Counted from the first letter of the stretch, positions 45,060 through 54,480 are shown. The stretch is 64,000 bases of DNA from Paraburkholderia phenoliruptrix (GCF_019511605.1 NZ_JAEUAV010000016.1:1-64000); one strand, 5' to 3'. The notes: generated by a model from the sequence alone, not told the origin. A program made the numbers and translations.

Positions 45060-45231
45060 CGCGCGCGTGGCCGGACGCATCGGCACGCATTCACGCACGC
45101 AGCCCCGCGAAGCGCGCCAGCGCGAAGCCGAGGGCCACGCCGAGCGTATTCATAAGAGCAAGAGCGCCGCAAAGCGCCGTGGAAGCTCCGTTCATCATCG
45201 TTTCGGGAAGCCGTAAAAAGGAGACATTCCC

Positions 45232-46521
45232 ATGTCATCATCTCTCGCGATTCGCCGCTGGTGGGCGATCATGCCGATCGTATTCATCACCTACAGCCTC
45301 GCTTATCTGGACCGCGCCAACTACGGTTTCGCGGCCGCCGCCGGCATCAATCAGGATCTGGGCATCAGCAAGGGACTCTCGTCGCTGATCGGCGCGCTGT
45401 TCTTCCTCGGTTACTTCTTCTTCCAGATTCCGGGCGCAATCTACGCCGAGCGCCGCAGCGTCAAGAAGCTGGTGTTCTGGAGCCTCGTGCTGTGGGGCGG
45501 CTGTGCGGCGCTCACCGGCATGGTCAGCAATATTCCGTCGTTAATGGTGATCCGCTTCGTGCTCGGCGTGGTGGAGGCCGCGGTGATGCCGGCCATGCTG
45601 ATTTTCATCAGCAACTGGTTCACGAAGAGTGAACGCTCGCGCGCCAACACGTTCCTGATTCTCGGCAATCCGGTGACGGTGCTGTGGATGTCGGTCGTGT
45701 CCGGCTATCTGGTGCATTCGTTCGGCTGGCGCAACATGTTCATCGCCGAAGGGCTGCCCGCTGTGCTGTGGGCCGTGTGCTGGTGGTTCATCGTGAAGGA
45801 CAAGCCGCAGCAGGTGTCGTGGCTCACGCAGCAGCAAAAAGACGCGCTTGCCGAAACGCTGCGCGCCGAACAGGCCGCGATCAAGCCGGTGCGCAACTAC
45901 GGCGAGGCGTTCCGCTCGTCGGCGGTGATCAAGCTGTGCGCACAGTATTTCTGCTGGAGCATCGGCGTGTACGGTTTCGTGCTGTGGCTGCCGTCGATTC
46001 TGAAGAACGGCTCGACGCTCGGCATGGTCGAAACCGGCTGGCTTTCGGCGCTGCCGTATCTCGCCGCTACCATCGCGATGCTTGCAGCCTCGTGGGCATC
46101 GGATAAACTCAACCGCCGCAAAGCGTTTGTCTGGCCGTTCCTGCTGATCGGGGCAATTGCGTTCGCGATGTCGTATGCGCTCGGCACGACGCATTTCTGG
46201 CTCTCGTATGCATTGCTCGTGATCGCGGGCGCCGCGATGTACGCACCGTACGGCCCGTTCTTCGCAATCGTGCCGGAGCTGCTGCCGAAAAACGTCGCCG
46301 GCGGCGCAATGGCGCTGATCAACAGCATGGGCGCGCTTGGTTCGTTCGTCGGCTCGTACGTGGTCGGCTATCTGAACGGCGCGACCGGAACACCGGCGGC
46401 TTCGTATGCGTTCATGAGCGTCGCGTTGATCGCCGCGGTCGTCCTTACGCTGATCGTCAAGCCGCAACAGCAGGCTGCGCAGCCTAAGCACACGCTCGCT
46501 ACACCGTTGCAAGGAAAATAA
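45232..46521 (+). CDS. kguT: 2-ketogluconate transporter (MFS, anion:cation symporter family)
   Basis: A 429-residue major facilitator protein with twelve predicted helices, of the ACS family for sugar acids and organic anions. TYSLAYLDRANYGFAAAAGI is the first helix and signature, GALFFLGYFFFQIPGAIYAER the second, and LLPKNVAGGAMALINSMGALGSF a later conserved loop. It should import 2-ketogluconate with protons. A strong AAAAGGAG lies upstream. It follows kguK by 172 bp and precedes kguD by only four bases. Confidence 0.88.
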   Translation: MSSSLAIRRWWAIMPIVFITYSLAYLDRANYGFAAAAGINQDLGISKGLSSLIGALFFLGYFFFQIPGAIYAERRSVKKLVFWSLVLWGGCAALTGMVSNIPSLMVIRFVLGVVEAAVMPAMLIFISNWFTKSERSRANTFLILGNPVTVLWMSVVSGYLVHSFGWRNMFIAEGLPAVLWAVCWWFIVKDKPQQVSWLTQQQKDALAETLRAEQAAIKPVRNYGEAFRSSAVIKLCAQYFCWSIGVYGFVLWLPSILKNGSTLGMVETGWLSALPYLAATIAMLAASWASDKLNRRKAFVWPFLLIGAIAFAMSYALGTTHFWLSYALLVIAGAAMYAPYGPFFAIVPELLPKNVAGGAMALINSMGALGSFVGSYVVGYLNGATGTPAASYAFMSVALIAAVVLTLIVKPQQQAAQPKHTLATPLQGK

Positions 46522-46525
46522 GCTG

Positions 46526-47491
46526 ATGAAGAAAATTGTCGCGTGGAAGCCGCTGCCCGAGGACGTGCTGGAGTATCTGCAACAGCACGCGCAGGTCGTG
46601 CAGGTCGATCCCGCTCGCCACGATGCGTTCGTCGCCGCGTTGCGCGACGCGGACGGCGGCATCGGCGCGAGCGTGAAGATCACGCCGGCCATGCTGGAGG
46701 GCGCGACGCGACTCAAGGCGCTTTCCACCATCTCCGTCGGCTTCGATCAGTTCGACGTCGCCGATCTCACGCGGCGCGGCATCGTGCTCGCGCACACACC
46801 GGACGTGCTGACCGAATCCACCGCGGACACTGTGTTTTCGCTGATCCTCGCTTCCGCGCGCCGGGTGGTCGAACTCGCCGCGTGGGTCAAGGCGGGGCAC
46901 TGGCAGCAGAGCATCGGCCCGGCGCAATTCGGTGTGGACGTGCAGGGCAAAACGCTCGGCATTGTCGGTCTCGGGCGCATTGGCGGCGCGGTGGCGCGGC
47001 GCGCGGCGCTCGGTTTCAACATGCAGGTGCTTTACACGAACCGCAGCGCGAATCCGCAGGCGGAAGCGGCTTATGGCGCGCGCCGCGTCGAATTGCAGGA
47101 GCTGCTGGCGACGGCTGACTTCGTCTGCCTGCAGGTACCGCTCACGTCGCAAACGCGGCACATGATCGGCGCAAAGGAACTGGCGTCGATGAAGAAAACC
47201 GCAATCCTGATCAACGCGTCGCGCGGCGCGATCGTCGACGAACAGGCACTCGTGGAGGCGCTCAGGAACGGCACCATTCACGGCGCGGGTCTCGACGTGT
47301 TCGAGAAAGAACCGCTTGGCGCCGACTCGCCGCTCCTGCAGATGGCGAACGTGGTCGCGCTGCCGCACATCGGCTCCGCGACTCATGAGACGCGTCATGC
47401 GATGGCGCGCAACGCGGCGGAAAACCTGCTCGCCGCGCTGGCCGGCACGCTCGCGACCAACGTCGTGAATCGCGAAGTCCTACAGCGGTGA
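46526..47491 (+). CDS. kguD: 2-ketogluconate-6-phosphate reductase (D-2-hydroxyacid dehydrogenase family)
   Basis: A 321-residue D-isomer-specific 2-hydroxyacid dehydrogenase. The NAD(P)-binding motif is GIVGLGRIGGAVARRA; INASRGAIVDEQAL and the catalytic VALPHIGSATHETR (His/Glu) follow. It should reduce 6-phospho-2-ketogluconate to 6-phosphogluconate, feeding the Entner-Doudoroff or pentose-phosphate route. Similar to glyoxylate/hydroxypyruvate reductase GhrB, but gene order argues for KguD. The start overlaps the end of kguT by almost nothing, so translation is likely coupled. Confidence 0.87.
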   Translation: MKKIVAWKPLPEDVLEYLQQHAQVVQVDPARHDAFVAALRDADGGIGASVKITPAMLEGATRLKALSTISVGFDQFDVADLTRRGIVLAHTPDVLTESTADTVFSLILASARRVVELAAWVKAGHWQQSIGPAQFGVDVQGKTLGIVGLGRIGGAVARRAALGFNMQVLYTNRSANPQAEAAYGARRVELQELLATADFVCLQVPLTSQTRHMIGAKELASMKKTAILINASRGAIVDEQALVEALRNGTIHGAGLDVFEKEPLGADSPLLQMANVVALPHIGSATHETRHAMARNAAENLLAALAGTLATNVVNREVLQR

Positions 47492-47563
47492 GGAGCGTGC
47501 GGATGAAGCGCTTGCTTGCGAGCCTCGTCGACCGACTTTGCGTCAAGCCGCACAGGTGAGCCG

Positions 47564-48688
47564 ATGAGCGCCACGCCCACCTCCCAACGCGCGCCGCGCC
47601 GCGCGACGATTACCGACGTCGCACGCGAAGCCGGCACCGGCAAGACCAGCATCTCGCGCTATCTGAATGGCGAAATGAGCGTGTTGTCGCCCGAGTTGCG
47701 CGCGCGGATCGAGGCCGCGATCGAGCGGCTCGACTATCAGCCGAACCAGATGGCGCGCGGTTTGAAGCGCGGCCGCAACCGGCTGATCGGCATGCTGCTT
47801 GCCGACCTGACCAATCCCTATACCGTCGAAGTGCTGCAAGGCGTGGAGGCCGCATGCCACGCGCTCGGCCTTATGCCGCTCATCTGCCACGCGGCGAACG
47901 AAGTGGAAATGGAGCGGCGCTATCTGCAACTGCTCACGACGTACCGCGTGGAAGGCGTGATCGTGAATGCGCTCGGCGTGCGTGAGGAGTCGCTGCGGCC
48001 GGTGGGCGGCGGCAGCATTCCGGCGGTGCTCGTCGACCGCAGCGTCGAAGGGCTCGTCGCCGATATCGTCGGGCTCGACAATCGCGCGGCGGCGGAGCTC
48101 GGCACCCGGCATTTGCTGGACGGCGGGTTTCGCGATATCTGGTTCGTCGTGCAGCCGTTCGAGCAGGTCAGCTCGCGGCGGCTGCGCGAGGCGGCCTTTC
48201 GCGACACGATGCGGGCTCATGCAGGTGCGCATGCAGATGCGCATGCGGGCGCGGTGCAAGGCCATACGCTGGTGCTGAATCTCGCGGATGCCGTGCAGAC
48301 CGAACACAGTCTCGCGGAACTGGATCGAGCGGTCGACGCGCCTGGAGAGCCCGGCGCCGCGAATCGCCTCGCGAGCACTAACGGCAACGCTGCGCGCGTC
48401 GCGGTGTTCGCGGCAAACGCGCCGGTCGCGCTGCGGCTTGCGCTGCATTTCAAGGCGCGTTACGGCGCCGCCTGGCAGACGCGCGTCGCGCTTCTTTCCA
48501 TCGACGACCCGGAGTGGGCGGAACTGACCGGCATCACGACGATCCGTCAGCCTACTTACGACATCGGCTATCGCGCGGTGGAGTTCCTGCACGAGCGCAT
48601 CGAGGGCGTGCAAACCACCGCACGCGATTGTCTGCTGCCGGGCGAGTTGATCGTTCGGGCATCGACGGGTGGGCGCCCGAACGGCTGA
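47564..48688 (+). CDS. ptxS: LacI family repressor of the kgu operon (PtxS-like)
   Basis: A 374-residue LacI-family regulator. The DNA-binding domain reads TITDVAREAGTGKTSISRYL and has the hinge LKRGRNRLIGMLLAD; the periplasmic-binding-like effector domain follows (LIGMLLADLTNPYTVEVLQGVEAA). An Ala/His-rich insert AHAGAHADAHAGA and a Gly/Ser linker lie in the effector domain. The palindromic operator before kguE is its expected target. Here ptxS is last in the cluster, whereas in Pseudomonas it is placed before kguE as I recall. The ATG at 47564 is preferred over an upstream one. Confidence 0.85.
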   Translation: MSATPTSQRAPRRATITDVAREAGTGKTSISRYLNGEMSVLSPELRARIEAAIERLDYQPNQMARGLKRGRNRLIGMLLADLTNPYTVEVLQGVEAACHALGLMPLICHAANEVEMERRYLQLLTTYRVEGVIVNALGVREESLRPVGGGSIPAVLVDRSVEGLVADIVGLDNRAAAELGTRHLLDGGFRDIWFVVQPFEQVSSRRLREAAFRDTMRAHAGAHADAHAGAVQGHTLVLNLADAVQTEHSLAELDRAVDAPGEPGAANRLASTNGNAARVAVFAANAPVALRLALHFKARYGAAWQTRVALLSIDDPEWAELTGITTIRQPTYDIGYRAVEFLHERIEGVQTTARDCLLPGELIVRASTGGRPNG

Positions 48689-48883
48689 AACGCTGAGCGG
48701 GCAGAGCGCACCGGCCAGTCAATTCACCTGCGTGTCATGCGCCCCACAAAGTGCGCCGTCGCGCTTCGATGGCAACCTGGGCCTCGCGCATTCGCGCGAG
48801 CTTCGGCGCCCATTTCACGCCAATCTGCGATCATGCGGGCTGCGGCGCGCAGCGGTTGTGCGCCGGTCATCGCAAGGAAACAC

Positions 48884-49744
48884 ATGGTCGTTGCACCGCT
48901 TACCCTGTCGAGCCTCGTACTCGCGACGCTCGGCGTCGCCGCTTTGCCTTTTCTCATTTATCGACGCCTGCGCCGGCCGCTCGCGCTGGAGCCGCGCCCC
49001 GCGATTGCCGGCATTGCCGTGTTCGCGCTGTTCGCAATGGTCATCGAGCGGGCGCTCAACGACTTCGTGCTGCATCGGAACGAGGCGACGGCCAGCCTGT
49101 TGTCCCATCCGCTTGCATTTGTCGTGTATGGCGCGCTGGCCGCGGGAATCTGCGAAGAAGTGGGCCGCTTCATCGGCATGCGCCTGCTGATCAAACGCGC
49201 GGCGGCAAGGGCCGCGGCAGCTGCTCAGGTGCGTGCAACGGCAAAAGCCTCTCCCGTAGACACGACCGGGCGCACGGACGACGGTACCGCGCTCGCCTAC
49301 GGCCTCGGTCATGGCGGCGCAGAGGTGTGGTTCGTCGGCGTGCTGGTGCAGATTCAATGGATTCTGTTCGCGGTGTTCGAAAACCGCGGCGAACTCGACA
49401 GCTATCTCAGCAATCTGCCGGGCGAATCCCTGATGCGCATTCATCTGATACTCGCCAGCATGACGCCGCAGACGGCCGGCATTTTTGCGCTGGAACGGGT
49501 CGCCGCGCTCGTTTTCCAGATCGGTTTGTCGGTGCTGATGTGGCGCGGCTTGCGGGCTGGCTGGCGCGCCATCCTGCCGCTTGCCATTGCACTGCATGCT
49601 CTGGTGGACGTGCCCGCGGCGCTGTTTCAGGCGCAACTGGTGCCGCTCGCGGCGGTCGATGCGGTGTATGCGCTCACAGCGGTGGTCGTGGCGGGGCTGC
49701 TTGTCAGATCGTTTCGACGTCGCGGCGCGCAAAGCATGACGTAG
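48884..49744 (+). CDS. YhfC family intramembrane metalloprotease-like protein
   Basis: A 286-residue polytopic membrane protein with the YhfC pattern: GICEEVGRFIG and LAYGLGHGGAEVW contain the Glu-Glu and His-Gly-Gly-Ala-Glu residues typical of this branch of CPBP-like intramembrane proteases. Nine or so hydrophobic segments are visible and a basic Ala-rich loop separates the motifs. Substrate is unknown. The ATG at 48884 has AAGGA five bases upstream; a longer frame start at 48737 is not supported. It follows the kgu cluster by about 195 bp and may be independent. Confidence 0.78.
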   Translation: MVVAPLTLSSLVLATLGVAALPFLIYRRLRRPLALEPRPAIAGIAVFALFAMVIERALNDFVLHRNEATASLLSHPLAFVVYGALAAGICEEVGRFIGMRLLIKRAAARAAAAAQVRATAKASPVDTTGRTDDGTALAYGLGHGGAEVWFVGVLVQIQWILFAVFENRGELDSYLSNLPGESLMRIHLILASMTPQTAGIFALERVAALVFQIGLSVLMWRGLRAGWRAILPLAIALHALVDVPAALFQAQLVPLAAVDAVYALTAVVVAGLLVRSFRRRGAQSMT

Positions 49745-49830
49745 CTACCGAGGTAGGCGGGCCGCTGGCTGCATCGATTGCTCTACAATCGGCGGCTTGC
49801 CACCGCATGCCTATAACTTTCGGCACATTC

Positions 49831-50196
49831 ATGGAAGCTTACCAATACGACTGCGCGAGTCCCGAGTTCGAGGAACTGGCGCGCGTCATCAGCGATCTTT
49901 TTCCCGAGCAGACGCAGTTCATCCAGCGTGAGACTGAAGACGGCACGCCCACGCTGGCCATTCACTGGGTGGCGATGCGCTTCGGCGCGACGGCGCGCCG
50001 CATCGTCATGACGGTGGAGATCGCGCCGGCGGCACTCGCGCGCTACCGGGAGTTGCCCGCGCGGCTGCGTGGCCGCAGCTTCGCGGTGCTGCGCGCGTAT
50101 GTCGAGGCGAGCATCGGTTCGCTCGAGGAACAGTATGCGAACGGCGAGACGGTGCCGCGCGAAGTCACCGTGGATCTCGGCGACGAATTCGCATGA
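49831..50196 (+). CDS. DUF3022-like small conserved protein
   Basis: A 121-residue protein with an alternating acid/aromatic pattern (CASPEFEELARVISDLFPEQTQFIQRE, PTLAIHWVAMRFGATARRIVMTVEI). I take it as the DUF3022 family seen in Burkholderia, by general memory only. An in-frame ATG at 49807 adds eight residues and cannot be excluded; neither start has a clear Shine-Dalgarno. No function is known. It is convergent with the PGDYG-domain gene. Confidence 0.6.
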   Translation: MEAYQYDCASPEFEELARVISDLFPEQTQFIQRETEDGTPTLAIHWVAMRFGATARRIVMTVEIAPAALARYRELPARLRGRSFAVLRAYVEASIGSLEEQYANGETVPREVTVDLGDEFA

Positions 50197-50203
50197 CGGC
50201 GCT

Positions 50204-50641
50204 TCAGTCTGCGAACCGGTAGACCTTGGCGAAGCGGGTGGCCTGCACGACGCCATAATCGCCCGGTGCATACTGCATGATCCAGTCGCCGGCAGCGCCG
50301 CGCAGCACATCGCCGCCGTTTGCCGAACGGGCGAGCGAGAACGCCTCGTGCATCTGCTTCGCGAGCACGACAGCGGGCCTGTTGCGATAGACGCCAGGCT
50401 CGCCGTGCGCGAGCGCCGCATCGGCAGGAAGGTATTTGGCGTCGAAGCGCTCGCGCGATACGACCCAACGGTCGCCGGTCGAGCCGGTGATCAGCGCGTC
50501 GCCCGGCAAGAACCGGTTCGGGCCTTCCAGGCTCATCAATTCGCCTTGCGTGGCGGCAAATGCGACGGTGACCGTTTCGTCTTTGACGACGCGGCGGGCG
50601 GCGGCGTCGTGGCGCAGGTCGAGATTCGTCAGGTCGTTCAT
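50204..50641 (-). CDS. PGDYG-domain protein
   Basis: A 145-residue protein whose C-terminus carries YAPGDYGVVQATRFAKVY, the PGDYG signature, and FLPGDALITGSTGDRWVVSRERFDAKY. The family is small, cytoplasmic and of unknown function. The start at 50641 leaves a short N-terminal LTNLDLRHD stretch; no clean Shine-Dalgarno is seen, so the frame could begin at 50692. Confidence 0.7.
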   Translation of the reverse strand: MNDLTNLDLRHDAAARRVVKDETVTVAFAATQGELMSLEGPNRFLPGDALITGSTGDRWVVSRERFDAKYLPADAALAHGEPGVYRNRPAVVLAKQMHEAFSLARSANGGDVLRGAAGDWIMQYAPGDYGVVQATRFAKVYRFAD

Positions 50642-50911
50642 GAGGCGGCAGATGATGTATGACAGCGTGGATGGACCGCAGCATCGTGACATGGCGTCAT
50701 CGATTGCGGACCCGCATCATGCCAGACTCGTCTTACGGCGCGCTTTTTTGCGAATGCGATGCAAGCCGATATGCGGTGCGCTCGGGCTAAAAACCGTCGT
50801 GAGCGCACCGACATCGCGCGGCACCGCTTCATCGCGACAAGTTCATCGCGGCGAGCTCATCGCGCGAGAATCCGCGCGAGAATCCGCGCGACCCTTGCGA
50901 CCGGCAAGCCT

Positions 50912-51442
50912 TTACGGCTTCACCGTCGCATCGCTTGCCGGGGCCGGCGCGGCCTTGCCGCTCTTGCCCTTGCCATGATGACCACGCCGGCCCTCAGGAC
51001 CGCCGTCACGACGGAACGTCGTGTCGGCAAGCTTCTTCTGCTCCGGCGAGAAGCTGTTGTAAAGCGGATCGAACGCGTCCACCAGCTTCTTCATGCCGTC
51101 TGCATGTGCCTGAGCGATGGTGGCGTACTGCTTCATGTCGTCGAGTGCAGACACATTGGTCGCGGCGCGCCGCTCCTTGAACAACTCGCCCATCGTCTGG
51201 CCGTTGCCGCGCATCACGTCGGCGAAGGCTTTCCATTGCGGCTCCTGCGCCGGCGTGATCTTCAACTGCGAATGCAGATAGGCGATGCGGTCCTCGACAT
51301 TGCGTTCATGTCCGCTCTTTGTGGCGGGGGCAGCGGGCGCGGAGGCGGCCGTAACCGAAGGCGCTGCGGCCGGCGCCGAAGCTTGTGCGAATGCGCCGCT
51401 CATTGCGACTGCGGAGGCCAGCAAGACCAGTACTTTTTTCAT
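50912..51442 (-). CDS. Spy/CpxP-like periplasmic LTXXQ-motif protein
   Basis: A 176-residue periplasmic protein with a signal peptide (MKKVLVLLASAVAMSGAFAQA), a Pro/Ala linker, and the helical LTXXQ-type core (LKITPAQEPQWKAFADVM; FSPEQKKLADTTFR). Spy/CpxP relatives are ATP-independent chaperones or stress sensors of the periplasm. The C-terminus is His/Lys-rich (GRRGHHGKGKSGK). AGGAG precedes the ATG by five bases. It stands alone, divergent from the LysR gene. Confidence 0.8.
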   Translation of the reverse strand: MKKVLVLLASAVAMSGAFAQASAPAAAPSVTAASAPAAPATKSGHERNVEDRIAYLHSQLKITPAQEPQWKAFADVMRGNGQTMGELFKERRAATNVSALDDMKQYATIAQAHADGMKKLVDAFDPLYNSFSPEQKKLADTTFRRDGGPEGRRGHHGKGKSGKAAPAPASDATVKP

Positions 51443-51650
51443 CGAAACTCCTGATGTCTGTTCGAATTGGGACGGATCGGAATAGGGCGTGTGGCGAGCG
51501 GCCCGCCTGCGCTGTGCCGGAAACTGCGCGGCCGCGCGCTGAGGGCGGATCGCCCGGTCCTTGCCGTCGGCGCTATTAGTATCACGTTATCCCTACAATG
51601 CGGCTGTTGTGCGACAAACGCTTACAACCGAAACGAACAGGAAATAGCGG

Positions 51651-52535
51651 GTGGATAAATTCGTCAGCATGGAGATTTTCGTGGCCGTGGTGGAGGCGGG
51701 CAGTCTGACCGCGGCGGCCGAACGTTTCGAGATTTCTTCGGCGATGGTGGGCAAGCACATCCGGTCGCTGGAAAGCCGGCTTGGCACGCGCCTTCTCACG
51801 CGTACAACCCGTCGCCAGAGCCTGACTGAGATTGGCCGGCAGTACTACGAGCAATGCAGACGCATTCTTGCCGATGTGAAGGACGCCGAGTCGCTGGCCG
51901 AGGCCATGGCTGCCGCGCCGCGCGGCGTCCTGAAGGTGACCGTGCCGCTCACCTACGGCGTGGAAGTTTTTTCGCCGGCCATGATCGACTATCTGAGTGC
52001 GTGGCCTGAAGTCACGCTTGAACTGGACCTGTCCAACCGCATCACGGACCTGGTTGAAGAAGGCTTCGACGCCGCAGTGCGGATCGGCCATCTGGCGGAT
52101 TCGAGTTTTGTCGCTCGGCCGTTGAAGCCGTACCGCATGCGCGCGTGCGCGTCGCCTGCGTACCTCGCGCGCGCGGGCATTCCGCGCACTCCTGCGGATC
52201 TGGTGCAGCACGAGTGTCTGGGTTTTTTGCCTTGGGGCCGCGAGGGCACATGGCGGCTCGGCGGCGAAGGCGCTGCGCAAAGTCCGCTGCGCGCCGGCCG
52301 CTTTCGCGCGAACAACGGTCAGGCGCTCAAGGTTGCCGCGCTGCGCGGCTTCGGTCTTGTGCTGCAACCAGAGGCGCTGCTCGCACGCGAGATCGAGAGC
52401 GGGGAATTGGTCCCGGTGCTCGAAGACCATCTGCCGCAAGGCGCGCCGGTGCATCTTGTCTATCCGCGCGACCGGCGCGCCACGCCCAAGCTGACCAGCT
52501 TCATCGACTTCGTGATGGAGCGCTTTGGCGCCTGA
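51651..52535 (+). CDS. LysR family transcriptional regulator
   Basis: A 294-residue LysR-type regulator with the standard N-terminal helix-turn-helix (MEIFVAVVEAGSLTAAAERFEISSAMVGKHIRSLE) and C-terminal effector domain (GVLKVTVPLTYGVEVFSPAMIDYLSAWPEV). The start is GTG at 51651 with ACAGGAA upstream. It lies about 210 bp from the Spy-like gene on the opposite strand and 72 bp before an Lrp-family gene; its target is not evident. Confidence 0.88.
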   Translation: MDKFVSMEIFVAVVEAGSLTAAAERFEISSAMVGKHIRSLESRLGTRLLTRTTRRQSLTEIGRQYYEQCRRILADVKDAESLAEAMAAAPRGVLKVTVPLTYGVEVFSPAMIDYLSAWPEVTLELDLSNRITDLVEEGFDAAVRIGHLADSSFVARPLKPYRMRACASPAYLARAGIPRTPADLVQHECLGFLPWGREGTWRLGGEGAAQSPLRAGRFRANNGQALKVAALRGFGLVLQPEALLAREIESGELVPVLEDHLPQGAPVHLVYPRDRRATPKLTSFIDFVMERFGA

Positions 52536-52607
52536 ACGGCGCGACCCGCCGCGCAGCGTGAGAAGGCGCGATAATCCGCACCACTGCGACCACTTCCTTT
52601 TCTTCGA

Positions 52608-53066
52608 ATGAGACCTCCGCGCCTCGACCAACTCGACGAGCTCGACCGCAACCTCGTGGCACTGCTTCAGGCCAATGCGCGCGAGAGCGTCGCCAATCTC
52701 GCCCGCCAGCTCGACGTGGCGCGCACTACTGTCATTGCCCGCATCGCGCGGCTCGAGCGCAGCAACGTGATTGCGGGCTACAGCGTGCGGCTTGGCCAGG
52801 ACGTGCTCGATTCGAGCATCTATGCGTATGTGGGCATCATCATCGCGCCCAAGCATGGGCCCGCGGTGCAAAAGCGCCTTGGCAAGATGCCCGAGGTGCA
52901 ACTGCTGTGCGCGGTGAGCGGCGAGTTCGACTACGTCGCCTGGCTGCGTGCGGATTCGCCCGATCGCCTGAACGATCTGCTCGATCAGATTGGCGGCATG
53001 GAAGGTGTCGAGCGCACCACGACCTCGATCATTCTCGCCCGCAAGATCGACCGCGGTATGGTGTGA
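52608..53066 (+). CDS. Lrp/AsnC family transcriptional regulator
   Basis: A 152-residue Lrp-type regulator: an N-terminal helix-turn-helix (LDELDRNLVALLQANARESVANLARQLDVARTTVIARIARLE) and a C-terminal RAM domain (IYAYVGIIIAPKHGPAVQKRLGKMPEVQLLCAVSGEFDYVAWL). Such proteins sense amino acids. It is followed 258 bp later by a saccharopine-dehydrogenase-like gene, so it may respond to lysine or a related compound, but that is inference. Confidence 0.88.
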   Translation: MRPPRLDQLDELDRNLVALLQANARESVANLARQLDVARTTVIARIARLERSNVIAGYSVRLGQDVLDSSIYAYVGIIIAPKHGPAVQKRLGKMPEVQLLCAVSGEFDYVAWLRADSPDRLNDLLDQIGGMEGVERTTTSIILARKIDRGMV

Positions 53067-53324
53067 ACGGCACCTCGCGTGAGTGCTGTTTCGAGGTATT
53101 TTCGTCGCTTTGTTTGTGCGACTCGTCAAAACGTCGAAAGCCGTGGTCATTACGCAGCACTTTGTCCGTATCAACTGATTTTGCTTCTCCCTAGACTGTC
53201 GCTCAAGGGTTCAGCCCGCCGCGCGCCGCGCTTTATCGCGGCGCACTTCAAGCTGGAGACAGCGCACGGAACGGACCCGGTCAGGCGCTCAGGCGCCCGG
53301 TCTGGTCGATAAAAGGAGAAGAAC

Positions 53325-54431
53325 ATGAAAGTTGCCATTGTTGGTGCAGGTCTGATCGGTCACACCATTGCCCATATGCTGCGTGAAACCGGCGACTACG
53401 AAGTCGTCGCCTTCGACCGCGATCAGCACGCGCTCGACAAGCTCGCTGCCCAGGGTATTCCGACCCGCCGCGTGGATTCCGCCGACGCCGCCGCACTGCG
53501 TGCCGCCATTCAGGGTTTCGATGCGCTCGTCAACGCGCTGCCGTACTACCTCGCCGTGAACGTGGCGTCCGCGGCGAAGGGCGCGGGCGTGCATTACTTC
53601 GACCTGACCGAGGACGTGCGCGCGACTCACGCGATCCGCGCGATTGCCGACGACGCCGAACACGCGTTCATGCCGCAGTGCGGTCTGGCGCCGGGGTTCA
53701 TCGGCATTGCGGCGCACGAGCTTGCAAATCGCTTCACGGAAATTCGCGACGTCAAGATGCGGGTAGGCGCGCTCCCGCAGTTCCCGACCAACGCACTGAA
53801 GTACAACCTGACGTGGAGCGTGGACGGCCTCATCAACGAATACTGCCAGCCTTGCGAGGCGATCCGCGACAGCCGCACGCAATGGGTGCAGCCGCTCGAA
53901 GGACTTGAGCATTTCTCGCTCGACGGCACCGAGTACGAAGCCTTCAACACGTCCGGCGGTTTGGGTACGTTGTGTGAGACGCTCTCGGGCCGCGTCGAGT
54001 CGCTCGATTACAAGTCGGTCCGCTATCCGGGCCATCGCAACCTGATGCAATTCCTGCTCGAAGACCTGCGTCTTGCGAGCGACCGCGACACGCTCAAAGG
54101 CATCATGCGCCGTTCGGTGCCGTCCACGGCGCAGGACGTGGTGCTCGTGTTCATTACCGTGAGCGGCATGCGCGACGGGCAACTGGTACAGGAAGTGTTC
54201 ACCCGCAAGATCTTCGCGAAGACGGTCTGCGGCGTGCCGATGAGCGCGATCCAGATCACCACGGCGGGCGCCATGTGCGCGGTGCTCGATCTGTTCCGCG
54301 AAAAGAAGCTTCCGCAGAGCGGCTTCGTGCGGCAGGAGCAGGTGTCGTTGCGCGAGTTCCTCGGCAACCGCTTCGGTCGGCTTTATGAGGGCGAGACGCT
54401 GGAGTCGCTGCAAACGGTCGCAACCGTTTGA
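53325..54431 (+). CDS. Saccharopine dehydrogenase-like oxidoreductase
   Basis: A 368-residue enzyme of the saccharopine dehydrogenase/lysine 6-dehydrogenase family. The Rossmann motif is VAIVGAGLIGHTIAHML at the N-terminus; FVMP-type HAFMPQCGLAPGFIGIAAHELA and YKSVRYPGHRNLMQFLLEDL are family blocks. It should oxidise an amino acid side chain (lysine or saccharopine) with NAD(P). Strong AAAAGGAGAAG precedes the ATG. The Lrp gene upstream supports a role in amino-acid turnover. A terminator follows at 54456-54480. Confidence 0.82.
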   Translation: MKVAIVGAGLIGHTIAHMLRETGDYEVVAFDRDQHALDKLAAQGIPTRRVDSADAAALRAAIQGFDALVNALPYYLAVNVASAAKGAGVHYFDLTEDVRATHAIRAIADDAEHAFMPQCGLAPGFIGIAAHELANRFTEIRDVKMRVGALPQFPTNALKYNLTWSVDGLINEYCQPCEAIRDSRTQWVQPLEGLEHFSLDGTEYEAFNTSGGLGTLCETLSGRVESLDYKSVRYPGHRNLMQFLLEDLRLASDRDTLKGIMRRSVPSTAQDVVLVFITVSGMRDGQLVQEVFTRKIFAKTVCGVPMSAIQITTAGAMCAVLDLFREKKLPQSGFVRQEQVSLREFLGNRFGRLYEGETLESLQTVATV

Positions 54432-54455
54432 CGAAGTCCGGCCAGCAGACACAGG

Positions 54456-54480
54456 AACGCCCCGCATGCGGGGCGTTTTT
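54456..54480 (+). terminator. Rho-independent terminator after the saccharopine-dehydrogenase-like gene
   Basis: AACGCCCC and GGGGCGTT form an 8-bp stem with a GCATGC loop followed by TTT, 25 bp past the stop codon. It also faces the convergent kinase gene. Confidence 0.85.

Noticed and set aside
51582-53174. 530-codon minus-strand ORF spanning LysR and Lrp genes
   Set aside because: Crosses two clear plus-strand genes with their own ribosome-binding context; shadow.
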